From Rhizoclosmatium globosum (Eukaryota; Chytridiomycota; Chytridiomycetes; Chytridiales; Chytriomycetaceae), in assembly GCA_002104985.1 (NCBI GenBank), contig MCGO01000005.1, forward strand, positions 372,001 through 436,000: DNA of 64,000 nt. Reading direction: 5' to 3'. Made by a program: the position numbers and the translations under genes. Below the pieces are notes generated by a model that saw nothing but the letters and a program-made list of their open reading frames with translations, was not told the DNA's origin and did no database searches. This document shows positions 23,191-35,800 of this stretch, piece by piece; the first letter of the stretch is position 1; each line of letters begins with the position of its first letter.

Positions 23191-24936
23191 TCAGAAATCC
23201 AGAAGATATTCATATTCAGCCGCAACTACGTTTGGATCCTTAATCAGCTGTTCTAAATCAATCTCAGACATTATTATAACTGGTTGCTGTTGCTCGGGTG
23301 AGCCAAATAACAAAGACGGAACAGTTTCCTTGTTGTCGTCGCTATCAGTAAAAAGGCAGTCGGTAGGAGGCGTCTCGAGTCCAGTAGAAGATTCCAATGA
23401 ATACATCTTCGTACTTCCGGCACGGTTGAAAGCTCTCACAAACTGAAGCCAGTCAAAATTTCCTGTAATCCGTGAGTCCCTAACTGTAACAGGCTGCTGC
23501 AAGGCTTTTGGTTCTCCTGAATACCTCCACCGAGCAGACCGATAAAATTCTTCATTTTCATCTTCGAGTTCATAATCGTCGTAACCATATTCAGGTTCGG
23601 TAGCTCCATTCTCCATAACTCCTGCCAAACCACCGAGCCCGGTCTGTCGCCCTGATGAAAATATTTCTGATTTAGATGACAAACGGTCTTGCGTTTCAGA
23701 AAGAGCTGTCCGTAAAGAAATAGGTTTGCTAGGAGGATTTGGAACTCGAGTCCACGGAGCTGGCTCAGAGACTGAAGGCGGCCGTTGTATGACTAGTTGG
23801 TTGCCAACTTCTTCGTCCAGTTTTACAATGAGGTTTTTATAGGGAGGTGGGGGGATAGGAAAGCGCCCTCGAATGTATCCTGCTGGGATAGGAATACGGT
23901 AACAAATATCTTGAGGCAGAAGGGAAAATGGCACTAGACTACCAAGAGCTATATCACAGATCCATAGCTTAGAAACAAAATCGGCGTTATCATCCGAACA
24001 TAACAACGAGCTGACAGGAGTTTGGCCTGGGGCAAGTCGATAAAACAGGACCCCACGAAACGAGTGAAGAGCCTCAGTGGCCTCCCAAACACTTGCCAAT
24101 GTTTCTGAATAATGTGGCTCCGCTTGGTTGAAGGACCAGAAGCATCCCTTCTCAGCTTCATGCCCTTGTTTTTCTTCTTTTTGAAATCGAGTCTTTGATT
24201 TTATAGATAAATTATGACGGACAGAGTTCTATGGAAACAATCAAGTCAACAAAATGAAGAAGTCATTTGCTTTGTTTACCTCCCAAGCCGTTCGAATACT
24301 ATACTTGAAGTAACCAAATGAGGATGTCAGAAATGAATATATAGAGCTTAATTTTAACTTCTGTCTTTCGTTTTGAGCAAGTGCATAAGTGATGAGGTCA
24401 GCATAGGATAGCTGGTTTGAGTCAGCGAACAGAATCACACGAACATCAACTCACAGGCGGTCGTCGATAAACAACTTGATACGCGTTTCCACCAAACGAT
24501 ACAATTTGATCCGATATACAAAATTTATGGTCTAGGGAAGGATAAGTCTCGGATTCAAGGGGAGAATAAGTACGATACCTCTGACTGAATCCACGCGTGC
24601 TTCCACCATACTGTCCTCACACCGTTGTTTTTTTGCTGGACGGCCTTTTTTACGCGGTTTTCGTCGTTGTTCCATGTCGAATGTGTCGTCGTTGTCACCA
24701 TCATCAAATGAAGAAGTATACTGAAGAGTATAATTACTTGCTGAGGCATAGCTACTTGTTGCGGATGGTATCGACTCGTTTTGGTCCATAAGGAGGGCCG
24801 TGAAATAATCATTGTACTGTGGCATCAAAGTAGGTTGTAAAAGAGGATGGAGGTCTCCTTGCGCATTTCCATATGCGTCTCGATTTGAAGAATGATCATC
24901 ATAGGGTGGGTGGTTTGGTTGTGGTGCAGAGAGCAT
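23191..24936 (-). CDS. Forkhead-domain transcription factor
   Basis: Four exons (24936-24579, 24531-24455, 24411-24280, 24228-23191), 534 aa. The forkhead domain is visible only after splicing: RRPPLSYADLITYALAQNER, KLKLSSIYSFLTSSFGYF, then TAWENSVRHNLSIKSKTRF and EKGCFWSFNQAEP. The recognition helix NSVRHNLS is canonical and its Asn/His base-contacting residues are kept. The N-terminus is Pro/Asp-rich with a basic cluster (RRKPRKKGRPAKKQR) that may be a nuclear signal or AT-hook-like element. The long C-terminus is disordered and acidic. Fungal forkheads (Fkh, Hcm1, Sep1) control cell-cycle transcription; which subfamily this is cannot be told by eye. The LSYADL start is slightly divergent from the usual YSYATLI. 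Confidence 0.9.
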
Positions 24937-25226
24937 AATGGGCAGGACAGGATATGGTGGTGGCTGAAGAAGGCTGGCTTTGCCACACAAAGAGAATCAA
25001 CGGAATAGAAGTAAGCGCGAGTTACGCGTATTTAAAATTTCGATATAGCGTGAGAGAATGGTCGCGTTTGAGACAGTGCTGCGGGCTTTCGGACGAGATG
25101 GAAGAGTTCCAGACCAGTTTTGACAGCACCCAAAAAAAGTGCAAATGAAGTAGTCATATTTAAAGTGGAACGAACGACATGTTTATAAAACAAAGCTTTA
25201 ATCAACCGAATCAATGACGTATTTCA

Positions 25227-26191
25227 TCAAACTGGAAGTGCAACACCCCCACCTCCTCCAAACATAGACATCATCTGCAACCCACGTTAGAATCAGAATT
25301 TTATCGATTAATTAGCAATGTGCTTACAGATAAACTGGACATGCTTGGAGCATAACTTCCAAAGAACTTTCCAAGAGTGAAAACCTGGACAACCACAGCA
25401 ACAATAGTCAGCAAATAGCTCTTGAGCTGCGGGATTACGTTTACAGAAAGTAAATAAATTAAGAACATATAGAACAAGGATAACTCACGAAGAGCGAAAA
25501 GTATAGAGTCATCAACAAAGATCCAAAGTATGCAACAGTCCAAGCAAGTCTCTCTTTACTGAATGCATCGCGAATGTAAGCACGAGGTCCCTTGATGAGT
25601 GCGAACGAGCAAATAGCCAATACTGTAGATCCATAACATTAGGCACTATTCCACCACAACAAAGGTCCACGAAATAAAATACAAAAAACTCACGAGATCC
25701 AAAGGTGAATGGAGTGACAAACTTTGATGGTGAAATAATCTGCACGTAACGATTAATAGTGTACACTTCCACGATGGAGTACCTTGTACATACCATCAAT
25801 GGCAGCGAAAACACCGAAACCATGAAACAGAAGCAAGCCATGGCGAAACAGGCAGCGAAACCCACAAATCTCTACAGGAGGCCAAGAGTGTGAGCTTTCC
25901 TTGTGGCAGTCCACATACTCAATGCATGTATACCTGAAACGACGTCAATCCACAAAACTCAGGCTCGGCAGGCTCCCGGTTCGCAATACCAAGAGACGAT
26001 GAGATATTTTGGGTCGCCGACCGCATTCCTCCCATCAGTGAGTCAAGGGCACCTTGGGAGCCTGAAGTGCTGCCACTAGAGCTGCCGCCCCCAAAGAGAC
26101 CTCCAAGTCCGCTACTTGAGCTCTGCTGCTGCGATTTGTTGTTGTTGAAGTTCTTGAGGCTCTCTTGGAAAGCCGATTCAATGCTCGACAT
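25227..26191 (-). CDS. SFT2: SFT2-family Golgi transport protein
   Basis: Six exons (26191-25934, 25871-25794, 25739-25694, 25622-25489, 25426-25328, 25274-25227), 220 aa. The soluble head is Ser/Gly/Gln-rich and ends in the family signature PAEPEFCGLTSFQRFVGF; four hydrophobic spans follow (FAMACFCFMVSVFSLPLM, LAICSFALIKGPRAYIRDAF, FGSLLMTLYFSLF, LLTIVAVVVQVFTLGKF). The C-terminus is Gly-rich. Sft2 acts in fusion of endosome-derived vesicles with the Golgi. The head is longer than in yeast Sft2 and more like animal SFT2D proteins. Confidence 0.92.
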
Positions 26192-26311
26192 TGGGGGGGT
26201 TTCAGCGATAGTTTGTGGAGAGAAACTCAACAATTAAAAGGAAGAGTTTATTGGCTCTACTACTGATGCCATGCTATCTCCCCCTATTTCCGTTTCTTTA
26301 TTCGTCATGCT

Positions 26312-26897
26312 TTAGTTCTTCTTTTCAAAAGCGCTGGTGACGTCCTTTGGAATGTATGAGGCAACATCCTTTGGAACGAATCCTTCAAGAGCCTGGAGAC
26401 GGTGGGCAAGGGTTACGTTTGGGTTGAAGCTGCGGGAACAGTCGTTGCTGGCGATACCGACGGCAACTCCGGTGCTGAAGGCGATTGGCCAGGACTTGCC
26501 TGTATTTTAGACAGCGGTTTAGAAACGATGTCAACAAGTCCCGATCAGGAAAGGATCGGAATAATAAGGCAAGGCCGATTGGTTCAATTACAGAGACGAT
26601 CGTTATTGTGCTGTGTCCATGTGTGATGACATCGGATGGTTGTTTGATGGGGCTGATGACTTACGCTTGAAGAACAAGACAGAGGCAACGATACCAGCAG
26701 AAAGACCCAATCCAGTGGAAATGACAGTGTTGGACAAGCATTGATCCATCTGATGGATTAGGTAGTTAGAATAGTGTTTGATCAGAATCTCGCCCAATGG
26801 CCGTTGCAACCCATCAATATTCCCAGCATTGATTGAGCAATATAAGAAGACGTACCTTGCGAGAGAGCTCTTCTTGGGATCCAGTTGGGATAGACAT
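26312..26897 (-). CDS. MIC10: MICOS subunit Mic10
   Basis: Three exons (26897-26856, 26749-26665, 26499-26312), 104 aa. Two membrane segments with glycine motifs are typical of Mic10: STGLGLSAGIVASVLFFKRK and WPIAFSTGVAVGIASNDCSR. The N-terminal ELSRKMDQCLSNTV and the basic KRKSW turn between the spans fit the family. Mic10 oligomers bend the mitochondrial inner membrane at crista junctions. The C-terminal extension (EGFVPKDVASYIPKDVTS) goes beyond the animal protein. Introns of 106 and 165 nt are long for this window. Divergent from GPN2, 62 bp between start codons. Confidence 0.92.
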
Positions 26898-26959
26898 TGT
26901 TGACTTTGTTGTTTCAGCACAGAAGAAAAACGAACAGAAAGAGAACAACCAACAACAAA
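26898..26959. promoter_or_regulatory. Shared divergent promoter MIC10/GPN2
   Basis: Only 62 bases separate the two ATG codons on opposite strands, so both 5' UTRs and both core promoters must lie here or overlap the genes. No TATA-like element stands out. Confidence 0.5.
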
Positions 26960-28161
26960 ATGCCTGCCTTCGGATGTGTTATGCTGGGAGCTCCAGGTAA
27001 GCCATTCCTCCAACACCTAAAATAGAAATGGCGTACTTATCACAATGATTCCAGGAAGTGGAAAGACGACAGCTTGCAACGGCCTGCAACAGTTCTTTGG
27101 TCTCACAAAGCGACCTACCGCAGTCATCAACTTGGATCCAGCGAATGACGGATTACCGTGAGTCTTTGAGCTCCAATCGTGTTCGCTATACGCTTAGTAA
27201 CTCCTCCTTCAGGTATCAATGTGATGTTGATATTGCAGAACTCATCACACTGGACGATGTAATGACTGAATACAACCTTGGACCAAATGGAGGCCTTATT
27301 TATTGCATGGAGTATCTTGAAAAGAATATGGACTGGTTGTTGGGAAGGCTTGAGGATGTGAAAGGTGAGAATCGCCTTGAATGTTTTGCCTTGTATTCTA
27401 TTGACGTGTACTCATTGATGCCTCATGTTGGACAGATAAATATTTGGTATTTGATTGTCCAGGTTCGTTTTGGGTGACAAATAGGAGGCAGAACGTACCT
27501 AAACTGACCCACACACAGGTCAAGTTGAATTATACACGCACAATAATGCAATGCGCAGTATTCTACAAACCCTGGAGAAGCATGATTTTCGAGTAAGTTT
27601 TCTTTTTCCGTCACAGTCCATGTTAATCTTTCAAACTTCAAGCTTTGTATTGTCCATATGGTAGATGCACACCTTTGCACGGACCCCAGCAAATACATTT
27701 CATCACTTCTGCTCTCGCTCAAAACCATGCTTCATCTCTCCCAACCACACATCAACGTCCTGTCCAAAATTGATTTGATTCAAACGTACGGAAAATTAGC
27801 CTTCAATATTGACTTTTATACCGAAGTGCAAGACCTGAATTATCTGTTGGAGGGACTCAATAATGATTCTGGAGCGACTGACCGATTCCGTAAACTGAAT
27901 GCTGCAGTCTGTGAGCTTGTAGAAGAATTTGGAATCGTGGGATACACTACTCTTTGTGTGGAAGATAAAGCAAGTGTAAAGAGGCTTGTGGATGGGTTGG
28001 ATCGAGCAAATGGGTACTTCGGGAAAGATGATGAGGAAGGATCCATGCTCTGGTCTATCGGCAGCAGTAATTATCTCAAATACTTTGAAGAGATACAGGA
28101 TATTCAAGAAAGGTACATTGGACCAGAGTTAAATAATGTCGATGAAATGCAGGCAGAATAA
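26960..28161 (+). CDS. GPN2: GPN-loop GTPase 2
   Basis: Six exons (26960-26996, 27055-27157, 27213-27364, 27436-27462, 27519-27592, 27643-28161), 303 aa. The P-loop GAPGSGKTT is split by the first intron. NLDPAND, the eponymous GPN in [32 protein letters not shown] and NVLSKIDL are all present. The closest pattern is GPN2, which with GPN1 and GPN3 assembles RNA polymerase II and supports its nuclear import. Length is normal for the family and no key residue is missing. Confidence 0.94.
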
Positions 28162-28251
28162 AACAGCAATTTGATGTAATTTATTGCTCCAACAGGAATA
28201 CTTTAATTGGCGAAGAGAGTATTGATGTTGAGTAATGTGAGGTTGAAGTGT

Positions 28252-28892
28252 TTACAATGGAGCGCCGCGTGTCATTCCCAGAGTTCTCTCAGCAGCACCA
28301 TGGACATCCAACAAGAACATGGATGGATCCGAGTCGCCAAGGAAGTCTTCGAAATCGATAGTTGAGTCTTTTCCAGTGAGAATATCCTGAGCAAGGTTTG
28401 ATTGTTTGAGGACCGGGATGCGCTTCACATGCTACAGAATCGGAGAGGGTCAGTCCGTTTCGTGGCATGCCCTCTAGATAGAACAAGCAAATACCTTGTT
28501 GACGAGGTGCTGCTCCATCTGGATTCTGAGTGGCTGGTGCAGGCCATAGACCGAGCGGGCCATGTCCAACTTGAGCTGTTGCTGGGTCAAGTCCCACTGT
28601 CCAAATCGGTGTTATTCAATTGAAACAAAGAGAAAGAAAGAAGGAAAGAAAGACTTGGTTGGCCCATGTTGACAGCATCGAAGAAGACGCGCGGCCCAGC
28701 CAAACAACAAAACCAAACCCAACTCACGTTTTCAAGATGGGCCTCGAGCGGGTGGCCCGGCATCACCGTCGATCGAACAGTGTGCATCCCGTTGCGCATT
28801 GTGTCGTGCACTTTGAACTGTGAGTGGCTGTCGGCTCCAGCGGCCGCGGCGGAAGACGATGCGTGGGCAGAGGGCACAATACGGAACGACAT
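28252..28892 (-). CDS. UMP1: Proteasome maturation factor UMP1/POMP
   Basis: Three exons (28892-28728, 28596-28495, 28431-28252), 148 aa. The family core HPLEAHLENWDLTQQQLKLD is restored by splicing, followed by SVYGLHQPLRIQMEQHLV, RIPVLKQSNLAQDILTGKD and the C-terminal IDFEDFLGD. UMP1 is a chaperone of the half-proteasome, degraded as the first substrate of the finished 20S particle. The N-terminus is Ala/Ser-rich. Convergent with GPN2 (90 bp between stops). Confidence 0.93.
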
Positions 28893-28944
28893 TCTTTTCA
28901 GATAAACTAATTTATCGAAACAAAATAATAAACAAAAGAAATTC

Positions 28945-29815
28945 TTAAAGAAGGAACCGCCCAACGTGCTGATATGCTGCATCATCCTCCTCCTCGGCCT
29001 CCGCGTCAAAATCCTCGCAGAGAAGGCAAACAAACTCTGGTGCAAACCCCACACAATTCTGATGCTCCTTTGCAGAATGTAGATACACTGTAAATCCAAC
29101 AACGACTGAGCTGCCCGTATGAAGCTCGCTGGTGATCTTGGGACAATCAACATCAAAGCGATTCATGTCAAATCGATCCAACGCGTCAAAGATAGGTACT
29201 ATAGAAAGCTATAAGTATCAATCATAATCAAGTAATTGTATAATTACCTTGATGTGCTTCGTTATAAAATGTGCTAAACAGTATCCCACCATTCTCTATC
29301 TGCACACTCAGATTCCCAACAACCTTCTCTCCCAGATTTCTCAGCAGCGTACGAAACAAGTCAATTTGAAACGTGTGAAGAAAGAGCTCTGCAATATTTG
29401 TGTGCAGCATCCGCTGCTTTTGAGTGAAATCAATGGCATGCCCTGTATGAAGCGTGCTCTTGGCTACCCGGCCAGTCATAAAGAAATGCATCTTGTTTCC
29501 AAGCTCATCCACGAGGAATGGGGTTTTGCCACTACCAAAGTCGCGTGAGAAAGTGGTGTGTTGCAGGGAATGGCCAAGGTGGTGGATTTTGAAGTGGAAT
29601 GGAGACGTGGCAGGTACGTGTTTTGGAAACAACCGGCCGAGAGATTGATTGATTTGAATGATTCTCTCGCGTACAGGTTGTGGGATGGATGCCCACGAGG
29701 CAGCGAGTGGCGTTGTTGTCCCGCTGTTGTAGTTGTAGTAGTGTATCTCTTTGGCTTGATGGTCAGACGCCATACTCTTTCTTGCCTCCATGGTAGTAGT
29801 TTCGTTTGATAACAT
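28945..29815 (-). CDS. Hypothetical protein, 273 aa
   Basis: Two exons (29815-29248, 29198-28945). The intron is the pair GTAATT...CTATAG; an alternative acceptor 10 nt earlier breaks the frame. No signal peptide or membrane span. Central part reads FGSGKTPFLVDELGNKMHFF and IAELFLHTFQIDLFRTLLRN, so a globular alpha/beta protein is likely; the C-terminus has an acidic patch (DFDAEAEEEDD) after VGFAPEFVCLLCEDF. I do not recognise a family. GSGK is not within a convincing P-loop context. It lies 52 bp upstream of UMP1 on the same strand. Confidence 0.7.
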
Positions 29816-30218
29816 GGGTTGAGATTTCGTTCAGATTTTCAGGGTGGTTCGTTGTCTGAAATATTAGTCGGATATCTGGTTTATGCAATTCTGACTCACC
29901 ACATTCTTCAACAAACAAACATCAAGAATCTATATTCTGCGATAATTATAACTATATGTGTCAGAATTCCCTTCTATCTGAGCACGGGCAGCTATGCTAC
30001 ACATTCAAGTCAAGTGGCGTCTTTATTTAGATAATGAGGCTATGGATGGATTAAGTGTGGCTGCAATCTATGTGGCTGTCGTTTCCATTCCTTGTTGTTT
30101 CGCGGACAGAGATCGGATGGTGATCGGAACAAGTTTCGCCTCAGTTCCCGCGAAAAGCACATTTAAAACAAAAGAACCACAATTCTGTACCATCCCAAAA
30201 GATATCAACAAAAAACAG
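29816..30218. other. Leader interval before the DUF4436-type gene
   Basis: About 400 bases between a minus-strand start and the chosen plus-strand start. The reading frame of the downstream gene stays open back to an ATG at 29994, adding up to 75 residues that contain a Cys/Ile-rich hydrophobic stretch, so part of this interval may be coding. Otherwise a divergent promoter. Confidence 0.45.
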
Positions 30219-31153
30219 ATGAAAATAACTCCAAAGCAGAAACTTGTCATCGTGGCCGTTGGAATCGCACTGTATTTTGGTATCATTATCAGTGGCCTTA
30301 CAACGATTGGCATATCTGCAAAGAAGGCGTCCAAAGGAAAAGGGAACTACTACGTTACCTCTAATACGACTCTTGCGAATGCCTACTTCAACAACGATCA
30401 GAACTTGAACTTCATGACAGTTGAAGCCGTCATGGTCAGTGTTGACATTCCAAAGAGCGAGGCAAGAGTAATGTTGTACTTTTCATTGAATGGTAAGTTA
30501 GTTTTGCTTGCTTCTCTTGAAGTCTATGTTGCTGAGAGTATTTTTTGCACAGGACTCTTGAATTCTGGAATAACAGGCACATATCCTCAATCCCCATTCA
30601 GCATGAACGTAACGGTTGGAACTCAAGTATTCCGCTTTCCAGCCGGCCATTCCATCATTCCCAGATACCAATGAATCTCTTGTTGGACGGCATGCCGGCT
30701 GGCTTCAGTGTATCTTACGACACAGTCACCTTAACAGACGCCGACACACATACTGAAATATATTCTGTGGGAAACGTCATCAGAACGCAGACTTGTCGAA
30801 CAGTTGCTATTTTTATTGCCATCTTGATGTGGTCTCTTTGCTTAGCTTGTTCGCCCTTCACAGCTTCAATGTTTGTATTCAACAAGAAAGCTGAGGGCTC
30901 GTATCTGGGTTTCCATACTGCCTTGTTGTTTGCGTTACCATCAATCAGGAACGCAATGCCTCTTGCTCCTCCGATCGGTTCATTGATTGACCAGATGGTC
31001 CTTGTTTGGAATATGATGATCCTTGCTCTCTGCGTTCTCTGTCAATTCCTCAGACTGATTACTCAAGTTGCGGAAGGAGGGTACAAGAAAATCTTAAACC
31101 CTGATGACAAGGAAGAGGAAAAGAAGGAAGAGAAGAAGCCGCTCACAGTCTAA
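30219..31153 (+). CDS. DUF4436-like membrane protein
   Basis: Exons 30219-30492, 30553-30626, 30665-31153, about 278 aa. One N-terminal span (QKLVIVAVGIALYFGIIISG), a lumenal/extracellular domain containing AVMVSVDIPKSEARVML and GTYPQSPFSMNVTV, then three C-terminal spans (TVAIFIAILMWSLCLACSPF, FHTALLFALPSIRNAMPLAP, LVWNMMILALCVLCQFLRL) and a Lys/Glu-rich cytosolic tail. This arrangement, including the SIRNAMPLAPPIGSLID segment, fits the DUF4436 family of fungi and bacteria, whose function is unknown. The start is ambiguous (ATG at 29994, 30118 or 30219). Intron 2 is only 38 nt. Confidence 0.72.
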
Positions 31154-31196
31154 ACAGCAATAGTTCGATTACTCCTCTTTATTAGCAGTAGCATTC

Positions 31197-32704
31197 TTAA
31201 AACGATCCAATAAAAACCGTACCAACAATAAAAGCAACCAATCCTAAGCAAAAGGGAGCATTGAGCAAGTATGGCTGAGGAGACACTACGCGCAAGTTTC
31301 CTTTTGCATTCTTGTCCTTTCCAGAGTCTTTATGAACTACAGTTTGAGCTTTAAACTCTGATTTTGCATCTGGTGATAGGGCTGGTGGATTCTTTTTCGA
31401 TGCTGTTGGACTGTATCCGGATTTTGTGAGTTCAATACTTTGGACGGCACCGAAAAAGTCTGTGACGAGGGCCTGTTTCCCATAACTTAGAGACATTCTG
31501 CACTACAATCACAAAATTAAACGCACATTGTCAGCTCCTCTTGGGAAGAGGTCCGTTCTGATTCCAGGAGTCGACATAATTTCGTTTGGGTCATACGTCG
31601 CGAACTAATTGACAAATTAATCCCATAAACTAATGAACATTCTGACGAAGCATACCAAGTTCCCCAGCGTTGACTTATCCTGCTTATCGAGTTTTTCAAG
31701 TGTCTCCAGGTTCGAGAAAGTCCAACGATCAATGACAGCCGTTCCGATATCCGAATCATGATGATGAGAGTATGAGCTCTGTTTTTCCAAACTGGAGGCG
31801 GCCGCAATCACGTTTGGGGAATAAATGTGACGATACATTGTGGCTGCCTGGCATGTATCAATCATGAAGAAGATTTCGTTGTACCTAAACGTCCCTCATA
31901 TTTAAATACTGAAAGTGACAGACAAAAGAGACACTAACCGTTTCTTCTCATGCATTTGAGCAATAGCGTCTCCAACATCATGTGAACCAATCTCTTCAGC
32001 ATCCTGGAACTTCAAGAACTCTTTTCCTCCATGTCCAGTCATGAAAATCAATACATTGCTTCGGTCATCCGTCAACAAGCGCTTCGACCTTGGGACGTGG
32101 GGTTCATGACGACCTATAAACATATCATCCGTCAATCGCATTTACCACCCATCCAAGCGACCAGAAAACAACGAACCAGTCAAAACTCGAATAAACGACT
32201 CAACAGTCACTTCATAGCCTCGATAATCCACCTCGATATTAGATCCATACAAATCAAGTTTTCGACCAGCGTTGTTGTATACAGTTGCTGGAAAGTGGTT
32301 TCGTGAATTACAAGCTACATCGTCGGCAAGCATGAGGATGATGTTGGAGTCTGGGATACCCAGTCGCTTGACTGTCCTGGTAATGACGTGTGAGTTGAAA
32401 GCCCGTCATTTCAAGGGCCAAACCAACCTGTACATGGACAGGGTATTTGCAATGTGTCTGTAGTTGAACCAGAAACGAGATGTGCATACCTGGTCGGAAG
32501 GAGTCAGGTACTTGTGTTGATTTGAATATTTGAACTCACCAAGACAGCCCAGTTGTTAGTGTGTCCACTCTCGCCGCTTTTGCGAAAGAAGTTCCCTGCT
32601 AATTCGGCTGCATTGTCCATAGACTTCAGCTCCTCGACGATTGGTGCCTTGGCGGCGAGTGCAACCGCAAAGAGCAATGACACAACCAAATGCGTTAGTT
32701 GCAT
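31197..32704 (-). CDS. GPI8: GPI transamidase catalytic subunit
   Basis: Seven exons (32704-32540, 32489-32428, 32376-32177, 32113-31939, 31884-31656, 31604-31527, 31472-31197), 394 aa. A signal peptide ([20 protein letters not shown]) precedes [38 protein letters not shown], the catalytic His in IFMTGHGG (about 170) and the catalytic Cys in [11 protein letters not shown] (about 212). The C-terminal hydrophobic anchor is [14 protein letters not shown]. The enzyme cleaves the C-terminal signal of proproteins and attaches the GPI anchor in the ER lumen. The 54-nt last intron was chosen because it restores [15 protein letters not shown], as in the human protein; a 24-nt alternative was rejected. 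Confidence 0.94.
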
Positions 32705-32817
32705 CTTTTTTCCCCACCTCAATGCATCAATAGGAGAATAATAATAGCAGAAAGTTTATTCCCTAATGATCATGCATTCTCCCTCAACTCCCCTCTTCAT
32801 CATTGTGATAAACCCAA

Positions 32818-35800
32818 TCACTTCTTCCCCTTCTTTCCCTTCTTCTTTCCATTACTTCCATCAATAAAGTTCATCAGCTCATCAATAGATAAGTGGCCCT
32901 TGTTTGGCTCGACTTCGTCTGCGGCAGTGGCAGCTCCTTTTGGCGCTTTTGACACAGTCGATGGAATAGTCTTAGCAACAGCTGGAACAGCTTGCTTTGG
33001 CTTGTTTGCTTTAGCAGATCCAGGAGTGGCCTTCTTTGCTCCCTCAGTAGCAGCCTTGGCCTTTCCGGCTTTTTCAGCCTTCTACTCAAGAAATTAACTC
33101 ACAGGCAATCGAAAGTAAAAACGAACGAACCTCAGTCTGAATTTTGTGCTTGAAAAACTCGACAAACTTCTCAGCATTCGCTACAATGTTCTTGCTCTTC
33201 TCGTCGTCCCCAGTGTATCGTTTCTTCATAGAAGCGGTTACAAGCTCCTGGTACTCAAGTGCTCGCTCCCAATCATTGAGTTGAATGAGTTGGTTAATGT
33301 AGAGTTCGTAGGAACGGATAGTCTGGTCGTGCTCTTTTCCAAGAACGTCCTCGTACGTCTTGATCGCACGTGTCAAAAATTTGAGACCCAATGGAAGGTC
33401 GGATTTGGATTCCGCCAAGAGCATAGCGATTTGAGCCTAATTAAGAATAATTAAAATTTGATTGTGGGAAGTGAATACAATACTTACATCCGCAGCAGCA
33501 AGCTCTGGGTGAACAGCAGTACCACAATGCATCTCAAAGAACTTCAAGGCATGGTTCATGTAGTCGAAACCAACGGAGAAGTTTCCAGTCAAACATTCGA
33601 AGAAACCAAGGTTTAACTGTAACAAAAATTAGCCATTTCAAAGGCATCCTACAAAGAAAGGGGACATACATATTGCTGAAGAGTCTCTGGATCATCAAAT
33701 CCAGAAATTCTCTCGTGAATCAACAAGGCGCGTCGCTGGTAAATCTTGGCAAGATCCAACTCCCCATTTTCATGATGAATTCTTGCCAAGTTTTGCTGAA
33801 TCTTGGACGCGTCCAAGTGCAATGGCCCAAATGACTGCTCATAAATATTAAGTGCCTCCCGCAAGTATTCCTGGCCTTGTGCCTTGTCTCCTTGGCGGAA
33901 GTTGTACAGAGCATGCTCGTACACATCGTCACCAAACACAGACTTTGGCTCTGGGTACTTGACGACAGGACATAAGTTCAAAATATCAGATGATTCAAAG
34001 ATGGTGTCTTGTTTCGAGTTGTTGAAGATGTTGTAGGACTTTTGCTTGAGTTGAATACCAACTTTTAATGCAATAGAACGGAGGAGGCCAATCTTGCGCG
34101 ATGTATCAGCAAGGTGGGTTGGAAGATTCTCAGATGGGTATCTGAAACGTGATGCAATTTCCGCACGGATGCGCTGATCCAAGGACTCTGGAGTAAGTGA
34201 TACGTAGCTGTATTCCTTGTGAGAAGACTTTGGCTTGTTAGCCTTGACAACGGTGTCCTTGGATGCAAAGAAGCAGTTCAAAAAGTGAGCGATACAGTCG
34301 CTGGACATGTAGAGTGGAATTTCAGCCAAAAGTTCCCGGAGAACGTGCTTGATAGCACGAGCAATCATTTCAGAAACCAAAAGATCCTTCACGTATGATG
34401 GGGCTGAGTTCAACTTCTCCAAAGACAAAGCAATTCTTCCCAAGTATCTCATGTTGATACCACGTTCGTGCAAGAATGATGTCAAACGCTGGCCATCCAA
34501 GGGAACACTGCTTGGGTTGGTACCAAGCTCGACAGTCTAAATCAAGTTCTTGTCAGTTAAAACAGTTTCAAGGAATCAACTTACAATAGCCGGAATAATA
34601 GTCTCTTGCAAGAACTTGGAGACAAGACGGACATTTTCTTTTTGCTTGAGAAGTTCCTCAGTCTCAGCACCTTCAGTTTCTGGAGAAAGCATGTAAGCGT
34701 CAGGGTTGAACTTGATGCTGAAAGCAGAGACTAGAAAGATGTGAGTTACTCCAGCGATTCAAAAAAAGAAAAACTTACGATCAAGCTCTGGTTGAGGAGC
34801 TTCTTCTCCCTCAGGAAGGTTCTTAACGCGATCAGCAATCTCGGCTCTCTGTTCAGTCACAAACTTGGTCAATCTTTGTTCATAGTAGAGATCAACAAGC
34901 TCATGACGCAAAAGAGTCAATCGGTGTGGGTAGGCAGGTAGACCATTATCAGTGGAGGCATCGATTTGGTCCAAGAACTCAATATCAGCTGGAGTTAAGC
35001 GACCCAAGTCCAACACGTATTTGCGACCATCATTTCCAACAATACCCTTCACGTCAACTGGAGTATTCAAAGTGTGTTCTACACCAGCTGCATCAGTCAC
35101 GTTGTGGCTCTCGATACGAAGTGCATCGCCCATTTTCCCAATTAGCTCATGGAACTCTGACTGAGAAACAATGTTCTTGCCATAGTCGATGGATCCATAG
35201 ACAATCACATCATTTGAGGCCTCGTCCTTTCCTTGTTGTCTGTTCAAGATTCCAGGAACAACAGTTTGAGCAACCACACGCATTCCCTTGAAATCAACCA
35301 CACAAGTTCCAAGAGTGTTGAGTCCAATCCAGTTTCCAGATGCAACAGCATCAACTTTCGCAACTCCGTCAACGTCCTTTGAAACAGCAACATGAGCAGC
35401 GGCAGCTCCACCAGTAACTGGGAACGATTCTGCCTGGTCCTTGGCAAACGAGTAAAAGATTCCTCCGTGAAGGAACATTTGTCCTCCCAAACCATCAGCA
35501 CCAGCATCTCCCAAAGCTCCTGCAAGCGACTTTTGGACAATTGAAGTGACGCCTTTGATGGCAGCTTCCACAAACTCTGAGTAGACTCTGTGAAGAGTTT
35601 GGGCACGAATAACTTTTTCAGTGTGGGTTGATGAAGGAAGTGCAGCTGCTGAACAAAGATCTTCGTTCCAGTCTCTTGTTGCAAGAGTATCGGCGGCATC
35701 TGCTGAAGCTACGAGTACATCGAGAGTGCGAGAAGTGTCTGGCACATTACGGGGTTCCTGAACGAGCCATGGAATTGCTTGTTGAGAGGATGGGAGAAGG

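Noticed and set aside
31473..31526. A 24-nt intron (GTGCGT...TTGTAG) at the end of GPI8.
   Set aside because: Too short, and it inserts residues absent from the family; the 54-nt alternative restores the conserved junction.
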